From assembly GCA_029215795.1 (NCBI GenBank), contig JARDYH010000007.1:75589763-75653762 (forward strand): a DNA stretch of 64,000 nucleotides, read 5' to 3'. Made by a program: the position numbers and the translations under genes. Within the stretch, counting starts at the first letter, position 1; the number at the start of each line of letters is the position of its first letter. This stretch comes from Anniella stebbinsi. Its lineage: Eukaryota > Chordata > Lepidosauria > Squamata > Anniellidae. Positions 20,386 to 30,675 of the stretch are shown in pieces. The notes beneath the pieces are model-generated. The model was given only the letters and a program-made list of their open reading frames with translations, made no database searches and was not told the DNA's origin.

Positions 20386-20908
20386 CATATGGAAAGGAGG
20401 ACAGCGCTCCTTTCTCTTTAACTGTTATGAAGGTCCCCTCTACAAGGATTCGCTTTTGCGCCCGGTTAGGCGATTATGCGCATAATCGCTGAAGCGCATT
20501 TACACCTAATACCTCTGCACGAGAGGCAGTGAGAGGCGGCGAAGCGCATTAACGGATGACCAAAATGCGCTTTACAAGTAGTTAATGCGCATAAGCGCTT
20601 GTTCACATAGTCAAAATGCGCTTTAACGTCTGGAGCAAAATAAAACTCGCGATTTAGCGCGCATTCGATAATGCGCATAATCAGAGAGATAACACACCTC
20701 TACGCCCGATTTGCGCTCCGTTCTTGTAGAGGTAAATTTTTTAAAGCGCCTTGAAAGAGCTTTAAACCTCTCTTGTAGAGGCAGCCGAAGAGGGAATTTC
20801 ACCAGGTGCTGCGTGCCTACAAATGGCACCTGCTGAAATTCCCTTTTCTATACAACTGTTAAAGATACAGGAGCCCTGTCCTCTTTTTCATAGGGCCACC
20901 CTACCCAG
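20386..20908. repeat. Foldback element, family C, split by insertion
   Basis: Left part 20386-20432 ('agggtgaccatatggaaagg', 'aggacagcgctcc'). Right part 20786-20908 ('gggaatttcaccaggtgctg', 'aaagatacaggagccctgtc', 'atagggccaccct'). The TIR element copy 3 sits between them, with its 5-bp duplication in this repeat. Confidence 0.8.
20433..20785 (-). mobile_element. CpG-rich TIR element (353-bp family), copy 3, reversed
   Basis: 353 bp in reverse orientation, nested in a family C foldback. Flanks are TGAAG (20428-20432) and CGAAG (20786-20790), a 5-bp duplication with one difference. It faces copy 4 across the 21361 exon. Confidence 0.85.
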
Positions 20909-21360
20909 CCCCAGGATCCCAACCTGGCCCTCGTGGATTTTCAAAATGGCCGTGCCGTCTAGTACTGGTCCCTTTCCTCCAACCACCAATTGTTTACTGG
21001 TTTCCCAGCTTTTGTGATTCTTCCCCACCCCTTCGAAAAGGGTGAAATGCCTCTCCTAAGGCTTAATTACTGGCATCAAGAGCTTTAAGCTAACAGATGC
21101 TGGCATGTTTGGTATTTTGGCCCTTTTGCCTTCACTCTCCGAGCCCAACCGCTACAATACGGCTCCCGAGAGCTTCTCTGAAATGGAATTTGACCCTTGG
21201 GTTAAAGGTGGTTCTACACCCCCAGTGTCTGTGTATCTCTGTGTCAAGAGTAAACAAATAAGCCCGGACTACTTTTGCATTGATCCTCCAAGCTCCTCAA
21301 CCGCAGTGCTTCAGCCCTGCTTTATTCTAATCCTGTCTTCTCTTCTCTTCCCCTCTCCAG
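20909..21360. other. Intron, nothing recognised
   Basis: No dispersed repeat or other feature was recognised. It ends in a long pyrimidine tract before the next exon. Confidence 0.4.
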
Positions 21361-21476
21361 CCCTTGTCTCCCCGAGAGCTCTGGCACATAGTCCACCAAT
21401 GCTACGGCTCCGAACTCGGCCTCACCAGCGAGGACGACGATTATGTTTCTCCCGTCGACGAGATCAATGGCTTGGG
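21361..21476 (+). CDS. GRAMD1A: GRAMD1A exon (post-GRAM linker, 203-240)
   Basis: Acceptor ...CCCTCTCCAG at 21360, donor GTGAGT at 21477. Encodes PLSPRELWHIVHQCYGSELG, then LTSEDDDYVSPVDEINGL, with two bases of G241. It covers the helix after GRAM and the start of the acidic linker. The length (116 bp) is not a multiple of three, so skipping would shift the frame. The exon is bracketed by copies 3 and 4 of the TIR element in opposite orientation. Confidence 0.97.
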
Positions 21477-21663
21477 GTGAGTCCGCACTGCCCATCAGAC
21501 ACCCCAACGCCTTGCCGAGGCCCGTACTGCAAAGATAAGAGTGCCGGGGATATACAGAGCAGCATTCTACTAAGCCAGACCAGTAGGTGCATTTAGCATC
21601 CGACGCTGGTTGCACAGGTTGACAGCAGCTCCCCGGAGTCTTGGGCAGGGATCCCGTTCCTAG

Positions 21664-22016
21664 GCTGCCTCTACAAGAGAGGTTTAAAGCTCTTTCAAGG
21701 CGCTTAAATTTTTTTACCTCTACAAGAACGGAGCACAAATCGGGCGTAGAGGCGCGTTATCGCTTCGATTATGCGCATTATCGAACACGCGTTAAATCGC
21801 GAGTTTTATTTTGCTTCAGCCGTTAAAGCGCATTTTGACTATGTGAACAAGCACTTATGCGCATTAACTACTTGTAAAGCGCATTTTGGTCATCCGTTAA
21901 TGCGCTTCGCCGCCTCTCGCCGCCTCTTGTGCAGAGGTATTAGGTGTAAATGCGCTTCAGCAATTATGCGCATAATCGCCTAACCGGGCGCAAAAGCAAA
22001 TCCTTGTAGAGGGGAC
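21664..22016 (+). mobile_element. CpG-rich TIR element (353-bp family), copy 4
   Basis: 353 bp, starting GCTGCCTCTACAAG and ending CTTGTAGAGGGGAC, with a perfect 5-bp duplication CCTAG (21659-21663 and 22017-22021). This is the clearest boundary definition of the family. Confidence 0.88.
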
Positions 22017-23553
22017 CCTAGTTCTGCTCCCACAGCTCCTCCTAACTGGAGATGCTAGAGATTGGTCCATTGGCCTTAGAGCAGGGATATCCAGGTTGAA
22101 GCACCCGATGGGATGTGGCACACCAAGCAGTTTCGCCTCACGTGACATCTGAAGCCAGGTGTAACATCCTAGGGTGGGAAAAACACACACGCATGCCACA
22201 TCTTTATTTGGGTTTTGTATGCAAATACAAAACCCTCATCCATGCTGGAAGGGTTGTGCTCAAAAATCTGCTATGTGGCACCGATTCTGTGGTACTCTAC
22301 AGTGAACACAGGAAGCCTGCTGTAGGCAGGTGGGGATCAGCCCAGGCTGAAGCAACCCATCCAGGACTGGCCTGAGACATTTTGCTTGTCAAAGAGTAGG
22401 GGCAGGCAAGTTCAGGGGGCCTGGGGGTCAATTTTGATCCCTCCAGGCTGCCTTGCAGTCTGGATGTCATAAATCACTGGCATTAAACTAGATAAGCAGG
22501 AGGGAAATGTCAATAATCAGTCTGTGGTCAAAAGCCAAAGTATCCATCAGAAACCAGGTCAAACAATACTAGGTTTAGGAATATGCCAAAGAGTAGTCCG
22601 AGTCCAGCCCAAGGTCAGGATGTGTCCAGGCAAAATCAAGGCGCTGGTATGCAAGCGACGAAGCACCAAGAACAATAATTGCTTCCAGCGTCGCTTCTGG
22701 GTTCTGGCATGCCTTTTATGGGGATGGTGGTGATTGGGAATTGCTGTCAGCTGCGTTGGCTTTCAGCTAACTTCTGCCTGTTCCGTGAAGGACCACTCCC
22801 CAAACACTCCCAGGCTCAGCTATTCCTCCTTTCTGCGTAATTCCTCAAACTGAAGCACAACACTGGACTCTTGCCAGTGTGCTTCTGAATTCAGTCATAG
22901 CAATGGTTTGCTGCTAAAATTCAGTGGCAAACCTCTGTGGAGGGGTAAAATTGACAAATATGGCTACTTTACTCTTCTGTAGTAGTTTGCCACTGGAATT
23001 TGATGGCAGTCCACCAATTCTTTTACAGCTGTGAATTTTGGCAGCCCGGGCAGCGGCAGTAGGAGCCCCTCTTCTCCCAGGCAGCTCTTTTGCATGATCC
23101 AAAAGTTGCACCCTGGGGTGTCTTGAAATGTCACAGAAGGTTCTGGAGTGAAACCCTTTTACCTTGCGGTCTCTCGCACAATCGGTTGTACACCAGTGCC
23201 TCGTGTGACATTGAATGGAACGCTGGGGGTCATCTCTCAGGTCTCTCCTTGTTTTGCTGGTGTTCCAGAAAATGTTGACTTTCTCACGCACCTTGCATGT
23301 CAAGACTTCAGGGATCAGGAGTGCCGACTCAGCCTACCTGGTGGCTGCAATTGCTGCTAATTTGATTGGGGATGGGGTGCAGATTCTGCCTCCTTTTTAT
23401 TATTTGCCTTGCTGGTCTGGGAGTTTCATTTATTTATTTATTAAAACATCTGTATATATCCCTGGGATCTCAGGGCGGTGTACAGATACAATTATTTCTT
23501 TTCACCCTTCCTCCTACTTGCCTCCACCTTGCCCCGGCTCTCGTTTCCAACAG
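22017..23553. other. Intron, mostly unassigned
   Basis: No coding block fits the frame. A decayed LINE-tail-like piece is visible at about 23425-23490 (TTTATTTATTTATTAAAACAT, then 'gatctcagggcggtgtacag'). Confidence 0.45.
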
Positions 23554-23707
23554 AAGCTCCAAAGAGATTGGGGATGTCATCGACCTGAGCGACCTTACTT
23601 CCCGCTGCAGTGCGGACCTCAAGCTGGACACCAGCCCGCTACTGGACAAAAGGGATGCCAGTCAGAGCATCAACTCGCTGGCCAGCAGCAGTGATGGGAC
23701 CACCTCG
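23554..23707 (+). CDS. GRAMD1A: GRAMD1A exon (linker, 242-292)
   Basis: Acceptor ...TTTCCAACAG at 23553, donor GTGAGG at 23708. The first base completes G241. Encodes SSKEIGDVIDLSDLTSRCSA ... SLASSSDGTTS, an acidic then Ser-rich segment that is probably disordered and phosphorylated. It is the least conserved stretch of the family, but the start KE.GDVI.LSD is Aster-A-like. Confidence 0.93.
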
Positions 23708-23799
23708 GTGAGGACAGTGGGGTTCAGATGCGGGGTTTCAATTCTGTGCAGGCCATCTCCCAGATTCTGCCACCCATACATACTAAATGTCCTGCAAGT

Positions 23800-23880
23800 G
23801 GAATAAGCAATGCAAAATGGGCTAATTTGCATAGGCTTGCATACTTTGCATATTTTTGTTCTCCCACTCCTGGAAAGTTA
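23800..23880. repeat. Family H fragment
   Basis: 'gggctaatttgcataggctt' then 'gcatactttgcatatttttg'. Similar to 16990 and 45415. Short and uncertain. Confidence 0.35.
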
Positions 23881-24004
23881 CTTCAGTAATCCCTTTTCTC
23901 TGTAAGAGATGCAGGGGTGTCTGGTGGGTTGCCAGAACCCCTGTTTTAGGTACTCTGAAATTAATGCAATTAAAAACTTTAACAAAAACCCTCTAAGTGA
24001 AATC

Positions 24005-24097
24005 TTCTATCCTATCTATCTATCTATCTATCTATCAATCATCTATCCATCCATCCATCCAGATACATGCACGCACACACACGCACACACACACACA
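24005..24097. repeat. (CTAT)n, (CATC)n and (CA)n microsatellites
   Basis: Three adjacent simple-repeat blocks. Confidence 0.95.
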
Positions 24098-24634
24098 TAG
24101 AGTAACATTACAATTGCAATGAGACACAAGAAGAAAAACAAACATATTTCTTAATCACAAACAATATAATTTCTTTATGTTGTTGCATGTATCCTAAAAA
24201 CATCCAAACCTCAAAACCGAGAAAAGGTGAAAAAGAGCCAAGTGAAGGGAGGTGAGACATTTCCCCACCATTTAAAATAACAAGATTTCCAGAAAAGGAG
24301 TTCAAATTAATTCAAATTGATGGATTTGATCTCACTTATTAAAAGCGGTTTCCTCTTGCTGCCAAAACAGATAAAAATTTCAATTCAGCTTCAGAGATCT
24401 GGAGTATTATTAGATTTCTAGCCTTGCAAGATTGCTTTTTTAGCAGCCAAAAAACCCTCTCTGTATCTGTAGTTGTTGTGGTTCAGTCAAGCCTCAAAGA
24501 ATTGGGAAGTGTCCAAGAATAACACCCATTGCTCTCAGAATGAAGTTGATGTGTCTAAACACTTCTAGCTGAAATGGTTTTATGATTCTGTATTCTGAGA
24601 ATATAGGAAGAAGAGGTTGTTTAGGAAAAAATAC
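24098..24634. other. Intron, nothing recognised
   Basis: AT-rich. No feature recognised. Confidence 0.4.
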
Positions 24635-24725
24635 ATATTTACAATGCAATCCCATACATGTCTACTCAGAAGTAAGTCCCGTTCAGAGGGGCTGACTCCC
24701 AGTAAAGGAAGTATTGTATTGCATC
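24635..24725. repeat. Short dispersed repeat, family F
   Basis: 'acaatgcaatcccatacatg', 'tctactcagaagtaagtccc', 'ggggctgactcccag' and 'gtattgcatcctta'. The ends TGCAATCC and GGATGCAATA are complementary. Confidence 0.7.
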
Positions 24726-24934
24726 CTTAAACTGCAGCAGTACTCATTTTCCACCTGAAAAAGGAAGTGACCAAGGGATCTCTACCAGAGAATTGTCAGA
24801 GCCCTGAGCAAACTAGAACTTCCAGTGTTCTTTGGGTGAAGCCATGGTGTAAGACTGGTATGTGCTTGTAGTGTAAACGTGCTCTAAGCCTCTGTAAGGA
24901 AAATGGCTCATGTGTTGCCAGGTGTTTTTCAGAG

Positions 24935-25075
24935 GGGGTAGCTATCTTAGTCTGTTATGACAAATACCAAAAGGAGTGTTGTGGTAGCTTAAAGAGAGCA
25001 GAATTATTGTGTCATAAACTAGAGTCCACTTTATTAGATGCTACAGTAATATTGTTAGTCTTTAAGGTGGTACAA
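24935..25075. repeat. Dispersed repeat, family I
   Basis: 'tatcttagtctgttatgaca', 'tgttgtggtagcttaaagag' and 'agtccactttattagatgct'. The orientation is opposite to the copies at 44600 and 48660. Confidence 0.55.
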
Positions 25076-25134
25076 ATCTCTCTCTATCTCTCTTTAGCAG
25101 TCCAGGGGAAATTCAGGATTCCATTTGTTTATTA

Positions 25135-25400
25135 GATGAAGTATGACATGCAACAAAATGTTGCAGTGTGGAGTGCTCTTGCTCCAGGTTTCAGCCAGCC
25201 AGCCAGTTGTGTCCTGTTCCGGGATGCTCCATTCCATTGCTTCTTCACTTGTTCCTCTGTTGTTGCTTTCCTCTCCAGCTGTCAGCCTGCACTCTGTGGC
25301 CACTGGGCTGTTTTGGTTCTTTTGGGTTGTTTTCTTTTTAATGTACATCTGCAAACCTTGGGGCTTGCTGATAATCTCCCTCTTGTGTGGATAGTGTTGT
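25135..25400. repeat. Dispersed repeat, family J
   Basis: Shares 'gcaacaaaatgttgcagt.tg', 'ctccattcc.t.gct' and 'gcaaaccttgg' in order with 61205-61420. Class unknown. The hydrophobic 83-98-codon frames here are not supported as genes. Confidence 0.5.
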
Positions 25401-25507
25401 TTTGGGTACTCGGAGAATGCGTTCGCTATTAGTATATAGAATTACGCAATCCATGGTAGATTTAGAGTTGTACAGAGACCTAAAACCCTGGGAGCGGAGC
25501 AGGGATG

Positions 25508-25637
25508 GGTGAATAGTGGCCCTCCAGATGTTTTGGCCTACAACTGCCATAATCCCTCACCATTGGCTAAGCTGACTAGGGCTGATGGGAGTTGTAGGCC
25601 AAAACATTTGGAGGGCCACAAATTGCCCAACTGTGGA
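25508..25637. repeat. Foldback element, family A
   Basis: 'ggccctccagatgttttggc' on the left pairs with 'gccaaaacatttggagggcc' on the right. Confidence 0.85.
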
Positions 25638-26042
25638 GTAGAGGAATGGAAGATGACTTCCAAGGAAAGCGGTGGAGGAGATCCAGACTGGGATGGGAAC
25701 CAGAGCAGGATGGGCAGGGTGTAGGTTTACCGAGAGAGGATGGAACTGCCCATTCCAGCAATAGCAGTGGGAAAGGAAGCTGGGGGAGAAGAAAGGGAGA
25801 GCTCAATACTTCTAATGTACTACATTCCATGGCATCTATCAGTCATTGGTTCCTACTGTGTGCTAGCGTGCTATCAAAATACTGTCAAATGCCGGCTGCC
25901 GCAGGTTTGGGTGTTGAACGCCGATACTGGGTTTCCAGTGTTCATCAGATGTTCTTATAGCTAGGGAGGATATTTGTCGATAAGAGCCAAGTCTGTTCAG
26001 CCGAAAGGTGAAGCTAACGCTTGCTTGTTCATTTCCCTCCAG

Positions 26043-26238
26043 CTGGCAGAGGACCCAGAAGACAACACGGACAGCCAAGTGGATGCCTCGTCAAGCCACA
26101 CAGTGACCTCAGCGACAGAACCTCCCCAAGACGATTTGTCACGAGGGACGCCAATCTCCCCCCTGGAGGGGGACCCCCTTCCCAGTGAGGAGCTCCCCAC
26201 TGATGTGAGCAATTCCTCCTCCTCCACGCAGGATGAAG
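26043..26238 (+). CDS. GRAMD1A: GRAMD1A exon (acidic linker, 293-357)
   Basis: Acceptor ...TTCCCTCCAG at 26042, donor GTGAGG at 26239. Encodes LAEDPEDNTDSQVDASSSHT ... SNSSSSTQDE plus one base of A358. It is an acidic, Ser/Thr-rich linker between GRAM and ASTER; QVDASSS and SEELPTD.SNSSSST are typical of the family member. Confidence 0.95.
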
Positions 26239-26352
26239 GTGAGGGCAGCCCCCATTCCGCTCCGACCATTAAACCTGCTCCCCTCCCAAATCTTGGACTT
26301 GAACCTAGACGCCCTGCACTGCAGCGACCCGCTCTTCCTCTTTCTTCTCAAG

Positions 26353-26496
26353 CCGAGGTGGACGCCTTCTTTTCGGATCTGCCAGGCCGGCTGCTCATTA
26401 ACGCCGTCTATCACGTTGGGGCCGAGAGGCTGCAGCAGATGCTTTTCAGTGAATCCCAGTTCATACATGGCTTTTTGGACCAGCGCAAGTTCACAG
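26353..26496 (+). CDS. GRAMD1A: GRAMD1A exon (ASTER start, 358-405)
   Basis: Separated by a 114-bp intron. Acceptor ...CTTCTCAAG at 26352, donor GTAAGA at 26497. Encodes EVDAFFSDLPGRLLINAVYH, then VGAERLQQMLFSESQFIHGF and LDQRKFT, the first strand and helices of the ASTER (VASt) sterol-binding fold. It ends one base into D406. Confidence 0.97.
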
Positions 26497-26794
26497 GTAA
26501 GAGAGACTGGGGACCTGTCTCCCCATCCCCAAACACAGCCTCCTCTGGAGCAGAGTTTAGACCAGTGCTTAAGTTGCAAAATGTCAGGACACTCGAAAAA
26601 ATTGCAGGGTTGGCGCCTGACGAACGTCTCTAGGAAGGTTGTTCCGTAAGTGGGGGGGCAGTTTTCAAGCCCTCTTTTTCAAGCCCTCTTGCTGAGTATT
26701 GCTGAATATCGTACCTCTGGGTACCCCAAGGAGGGCTCCAGCCCGGGTAGATTGATATGGGCCTTTAGGTCCCATGCCATTTAGAGCAGGGCTG

Positions 26795-27210
26795 GGCAAC
26801 TTGTGGTCCTCCAGATGTTTTGGCCTACATTGGCTATGCTGGCTTGGGCTGATGGGAGCTGTAGGTCAAAATATATGGAGGGTCAGAAAAAAGGGAGAGA
26901 CAAGTTCTCAGGATGCAAGAATATATATATATCGCTTGACGTGTTTCGGCCTGAATTCTTTCAAAGGCCTTCCTCAGGGGGTTGTTAGGAGGCAATTATT
27001 TTGTTGGAAGTATTGCTGCAAACATCTTCTAACAACCCCCTGAGGAAGGCCTTTGAAAGAATTCAGTCTGAAACGCGTTGGGCTTTAAAATAAAACAGTT
27101 TTTGGATCCTGAGAACTTGTTTCTCCCTTTTTTCTGACCCGACTTGGATGTTCTCCTCTTCTTGGTTTTTCAAAATATATGGAGGGCCACAGGTTGCCCA
27201 CTCCTGTTGT
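26795..27210. repeat. Foldback element, family A, split by insertion
   Basis: Left 'ttgtggtcctccagatgttt' and middle 'gatgggagctgtaggtcaaa'. The right end resumes at 27170 with 'ggagggccacaggttgccca'. The 287-bp insertion at 26883-27169 divides it. Confidence 0.85.
26883..27169. mobile_element. Retro-insertion with inverted duplication
   Basis: Flanked by a perfect 17-bp direct repeat TCAAAATATATGGAGGG (26866-26882 and 27170-27186). The inside is an inverted duplication: 26880-26914 pairs with 27106-27140, and 26939-26988 pairs with 27029-27078 (three mismatches in 50 bp). The right half reads like a SINE or LINE 3' end (CTGAGGAAGGCC, GAAACGCGTTGG, AAAATAAAA). The long duplication suggests LINE machinery; the inverted arm suggests a twin-priming-like event. 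Confidence 0.75.
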
Positions 27211-27582
27211 AAAGCGGTAAGTAGCGGCACTTTGAATTGGGCTGGGAGTTCTTTCTGCTTGCTGTTATATGCATAAACCTGGCCACCCCAGTTAACAATC
27301 TGGCGGTTGCACTCTGCACTAAGTAAAGGATTGAATGGATGAACTGGACCTCGGAGACAAAAATGATGTGACAGCACTGGCGTTAAACCCCCATCTGTGG
27401 TGGTGGTGGTGGTGCTTTCACAGACACATGCAGTGCAACATCATGTGCGTGAGGACAAGCAGGAGGTTGTGGTTTTCTGTGTGGAAATGCATTCAGCGAG
27501 CATCATAGATTAGATGCCCGTCTCAAATGTCTAACCGGACGCACCCTTCGAATAGAGAGCAGGTAGCGATACTTTAAAGCAA
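27211..27582. other. Intron, (TGG)n only
   Basis: Short TGG-rich run near 27399. Otherwise nothing recognised. Confidence 0.4.
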
Positions 27583-27722
27583 CTTTTCCCAACCTGGCGT
27601 CCTCCAGGTGTGTTGGACTACAAAGTTCACAATCCCCATCCTGAATGAGTATGGTGGCTGGGGATGATGGGAGTTGCAGTCCAACCCACCTAGAGGGCAT
27701 GTGGTTGGGGACGGCTGCTTTA
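27583..27722. repeat. Foldback element, family A
   Basis: 'cccaacctggcgtcctccag' and 'ctagagggcatgtggttggg', with 'gatgggagttgcagtccaac' between. Confidence 0.85.
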
Positions 27723-27724
27723 AA

Positions 27725-27875
27725 AATCATAGACTCATAGAGGGGTCGAGTTGGAAGGGGCCTCTAAGGCCATCGAGTCCAACCCCCTGCTCAGTGCAGG
27801 AATCCACCTTAAAGCATCCCTGACAGAGGGTTGTCCAGCTGCCTCTTGAAGGCCTCTAGTATGGGAGATGTGTGT
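27725..27875. repeat. CR1-type LINE fragment
   Basis: 'tcatagactcatagaggggt', 'gagttggaaggggcctctaa', 'ggccatcgagtccaaccccc' and 'ttgtccagctgcctcttgaa', a widely recognised avian/reptilian CR1 signature. Confidence 0.8.
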
Positions 27876-28027
27876 GTGCTGCATGATCTGTTTGTTTGAA
27901 AGCTATTTACCGACAATTTTTTTTTTCATAATATCCCCCAAAGTGCAATAAGCAAGGAGTTTCTCCACCACCACCACCTCCTCCTCTCCTTCTCTCATTG
28001 TCTCCCTTTCCACTCCTCTTCCCCCAG

Positions 28028-28146
28028 ATGTGACGCTGACTTCGTGGGCCGGAGACAACAAGTGCCACCAGAGCCGCGTCATCTCCTACACCATCCCTAT
28101 CAACAACCCGCTGGGCCCCAAGGTGGCGGCTGTGGTGGAGACCCAG
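28028..28146 (+). CDS. GRAMD1A: GRAMD1A exon (ASTER, 406-445)
   Basis: Acceptor ...CTTCCCCCAG at 28027, donor GTGGGT at 28147. Encodes VTLTSWAGDNKCHQSRVISY, then TIPINNPLGPKVAAVVETQ: central beta strands of the ASTER domain. It ends on a complete codon. Confidence 0.97.
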
Positions 28147-28445
28147 GTGGGTGGGTGTTGAGTGCTTGAAAATAAGAGGTGGGGTGGTGGCTGAGGGGCA
28201 GATACGGCGAGGGTTGCACCAATGTATAGTGAGCTGGCTGGACCTGTACAGGCCTTGCAGCAGCTGCTCTCCTTGGAACTGTTGACCAAATAATCTGATG
28301 GGCAGAAGGAGAGTAAATACTGGCAAATGGTACTGGCCAGCAGTGGGTGGCAATAACGTGTGTAGATGTGTGTGTGTGTGTGTGTAAGTAGAGAACACAC
28401 ACTTCTCCCTTTAACTTTTCTCTCTCCTCCCCACTCGACGGTCAG
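28147..28445. other. Intron with short (GT)n
   Basis: A short (GT)n run at about 28369-28385. Nothing else recognised. Confidence 0.5.
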
Positions 28446-28588
28446 ACTCTGTTCCGTGCCAGTTCCAAGAGCGGGGGCTGCGTGGTGGACTCGGAAGTGA
28501 TCACGCAGGGCATTCCCTACCAGGATTACTTCTACACAGCGCATCGATATTGCATCACAGCAGTGGCCAAGAGCAAGGCCCGACTCAG
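28446..28588 (+). CDS. GRAMD1A: GRAMD1A exon (ASTER, 446-492)
   Basis: Acceptor ...CGACGGTCAG at 28445, donor GTACTG at 28589. Encodes TLFRASSKSGGCVVDSEVIT, then QGIPYQDYFYTAHRYCITAV and AKSKARL, plus two bases of R493. GIPYQDYFYTAHRYC is the hallmark of the Aster sterol-binding domain. Confidence 0.97.
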
Positions 28589-29033
28589 GTACTGGTTCTT
28601 GCGTCTTACCCCCGCTCCCACCCCCAACTTAAGGCAGCACCGTACTCTCCCGTTTCCGCTTGATGTCAAACCCTGTTAGTCTCTGGCAGCAAAACCAGTG
28701 AAGAATCCTGTGACGCCATAAAGGTTCGCACATTTATTGTGACCCGAGCTGTTGCGGGCAGGAGTCTGCTTCATTGGATGCATTTTCCTCCCTCTCATCA
28801 CTCGGCCAAGCAGCCTTCACAGGGCACTGCAACCGTTTTTAGCTGTAGAGTATATCTCCCCCCCATCCCTTACCCCTATTTCCTTGCCACAGCATCCAGG
28901 ATTGTTGCTGTTAATCAGGGTTTCTTAGGACTGAAGGAACAGTGAAAGAAAAGGCACTTCAGTGCTGCGCATTTTGCTGTAAGGCACCATGAACGAAAAG
29001 GGAATGCTGGGTAATGCATGAACACAGCCTTCC
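28589..29033. other. Intron, nothing recognised
   Basis: No feature recognised. Confidence 0.4.
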
Positions 29034-29112
29034 AGAATCAGATATTTTGGACTACAGCTCCCCCTTCCAGATATTTTGGACTACAACTCCCATCATCACC
29101 AGCCATTGGCCA
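29034..29112. repeat. Family A-like half elements
   Basis: Two consecutive left halves: 'cagatattttggactacagc' and 'cagatattttggactacaac' with 'tcccatcatcaccagccatt'. Confidence 0.65.
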
Positions 29113-29124
29113 TATTGTATGTTA

Positions 29125-29252
29125 TTTTGTGTTTTTAGATTGTGGCTTGTTTTATATTTTTTAAATGATTTCATGGTTTTAATTTTTGTGAACCGCCCAG
29201 AGAGCTTTGGTTATGGGGCGGTATAAAAATGCAATAAATAAATAAATAATTG
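29125..29252 (+). repeat. L2-like LINE 3' tail
   Basis: 'tggttttaatttttgtgaac', 'cgcccagagagctttggtta' and 'tggggcggtataaaaatgca', then (AATA)n. Confidence 0.85.
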
Positions 29253-29837
<585 letters not shown>

Positions 29838-30059
29838 TGAAGCAAGGGACAGAGCCGCCACGCAGCGCCCCTGCCTCGGAGCAGTGCTTTCAGAGGCCAG
29901 GGTTCCCTCTTGCCTTGCCTTGCGTGGGTGTCATAGACTCCCCCAGTAAAAAGGACCCCGACGTGATTTTTATCAGCGGGTCTGAATCATTTATCTGTAC
30001 AGATGTGTGGGATGGGATGAGGTTGTGCATGTTTGGGAGGAGAACAAGAGTTTATATAG

Positions 30060-30440
30060 GGCTGGGGGTGTCGAATGTGTTTGAACCCGAGGGCCGAATT
30101 CCATTTTGGAGAAGCTCTCAGGGGCTGCGTTCCAGGGGTGGGCAACCCCGAAAGCAAAGAGGGCATGGCCAAAGGCGTAAGGGGCGGGGGTCAACGTTCC
30201 AAAAATATCAGCATATTTCAGCTTGAAACTCTTACTGTTGGTAACTAAGCTTTAGTAGAGGCATTTTAACTTTCTACAATTGGGGGGAAACTGGCACATG
30301 AACCAGATACACCCCAAACAATCGGTGATCAGGAGAAAGGGCATTGCTATTTGGGGAACCCTGGAGGGCCGGATTGGGACCCCAGGAGGGCTGGATTTGG
30401 CCTCTGGGCCTGAGCTTCTGCAACCCCTGATATAGTGTGA
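30060..30440 (+). repeat. Dispersed repeat, family E
   Basis: 'acccgagggccgaattccat', 'tttggagaagctctcagggg' and 'aaccctggagggccggattg', ending 'gggcctgagcttctgcaacc'. Collinear with 46985 (+), 60080 (-) and 61555 (fragment). It ends about 55 bp before the next exon. Confidence 0.7.
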
Positions 30441-30495
30441 GCTCCCCACCCCACCCCCATAGCCGAGCCCCACATCTCCCTCTTGGCTGCTTCAG

Positions 30496-30675
30496 AGCTG
30501 GCGCTGGTACAAGCAGAGAAGGCCTTACTAGAAGAGAGCTGCAAAGAGCCGCGGGGGCTCTTGTCCGGACTGCGTCGCAGGAAACGCACCCTGAGCTGGA
30601 GAGCCCCCCATGTCGATCCCCCGATCCCCACGTTAACTGACGGTGAGGGGACGACCCGCACCATTCGGCCCTCAG
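30496..30675 (+). CDS. GRAMD1A: GRAMD1A exon (basic linker, 528-587)
   Basis: Acceptor ...GGCTGCTTCAG at 30495, donor GTATGC at 30676. It completes E528 and encodes LALVQAEKALLEESCKEPRG, then LLSGLRRRKRTLSWRAP and a Pro/Thr-rich end TLTDGEGTTRTIRPS. The RRRKR cluster precedes the membrane helix on the cytosolic side. GLLSGLRRRKR.LSWR is diagnostic for Aster-A as I recall the family. Confidence 0.95.

Noticed and set aside
24005..24097. CRISPR-like regular repeats
   Set aside because: They are simple tetranucleotide and dinucleotide microsatellites. CRISPR arrays are not expected in a vertebrate nuclear genome, and there are no spacers.
25143..25394. Hydrophobic 83-codon open frame as a small membrane protein
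   Set aside because: It lies in a sequence repeated at 61190-61420 without a conserved frame, so it is repeat-derived.
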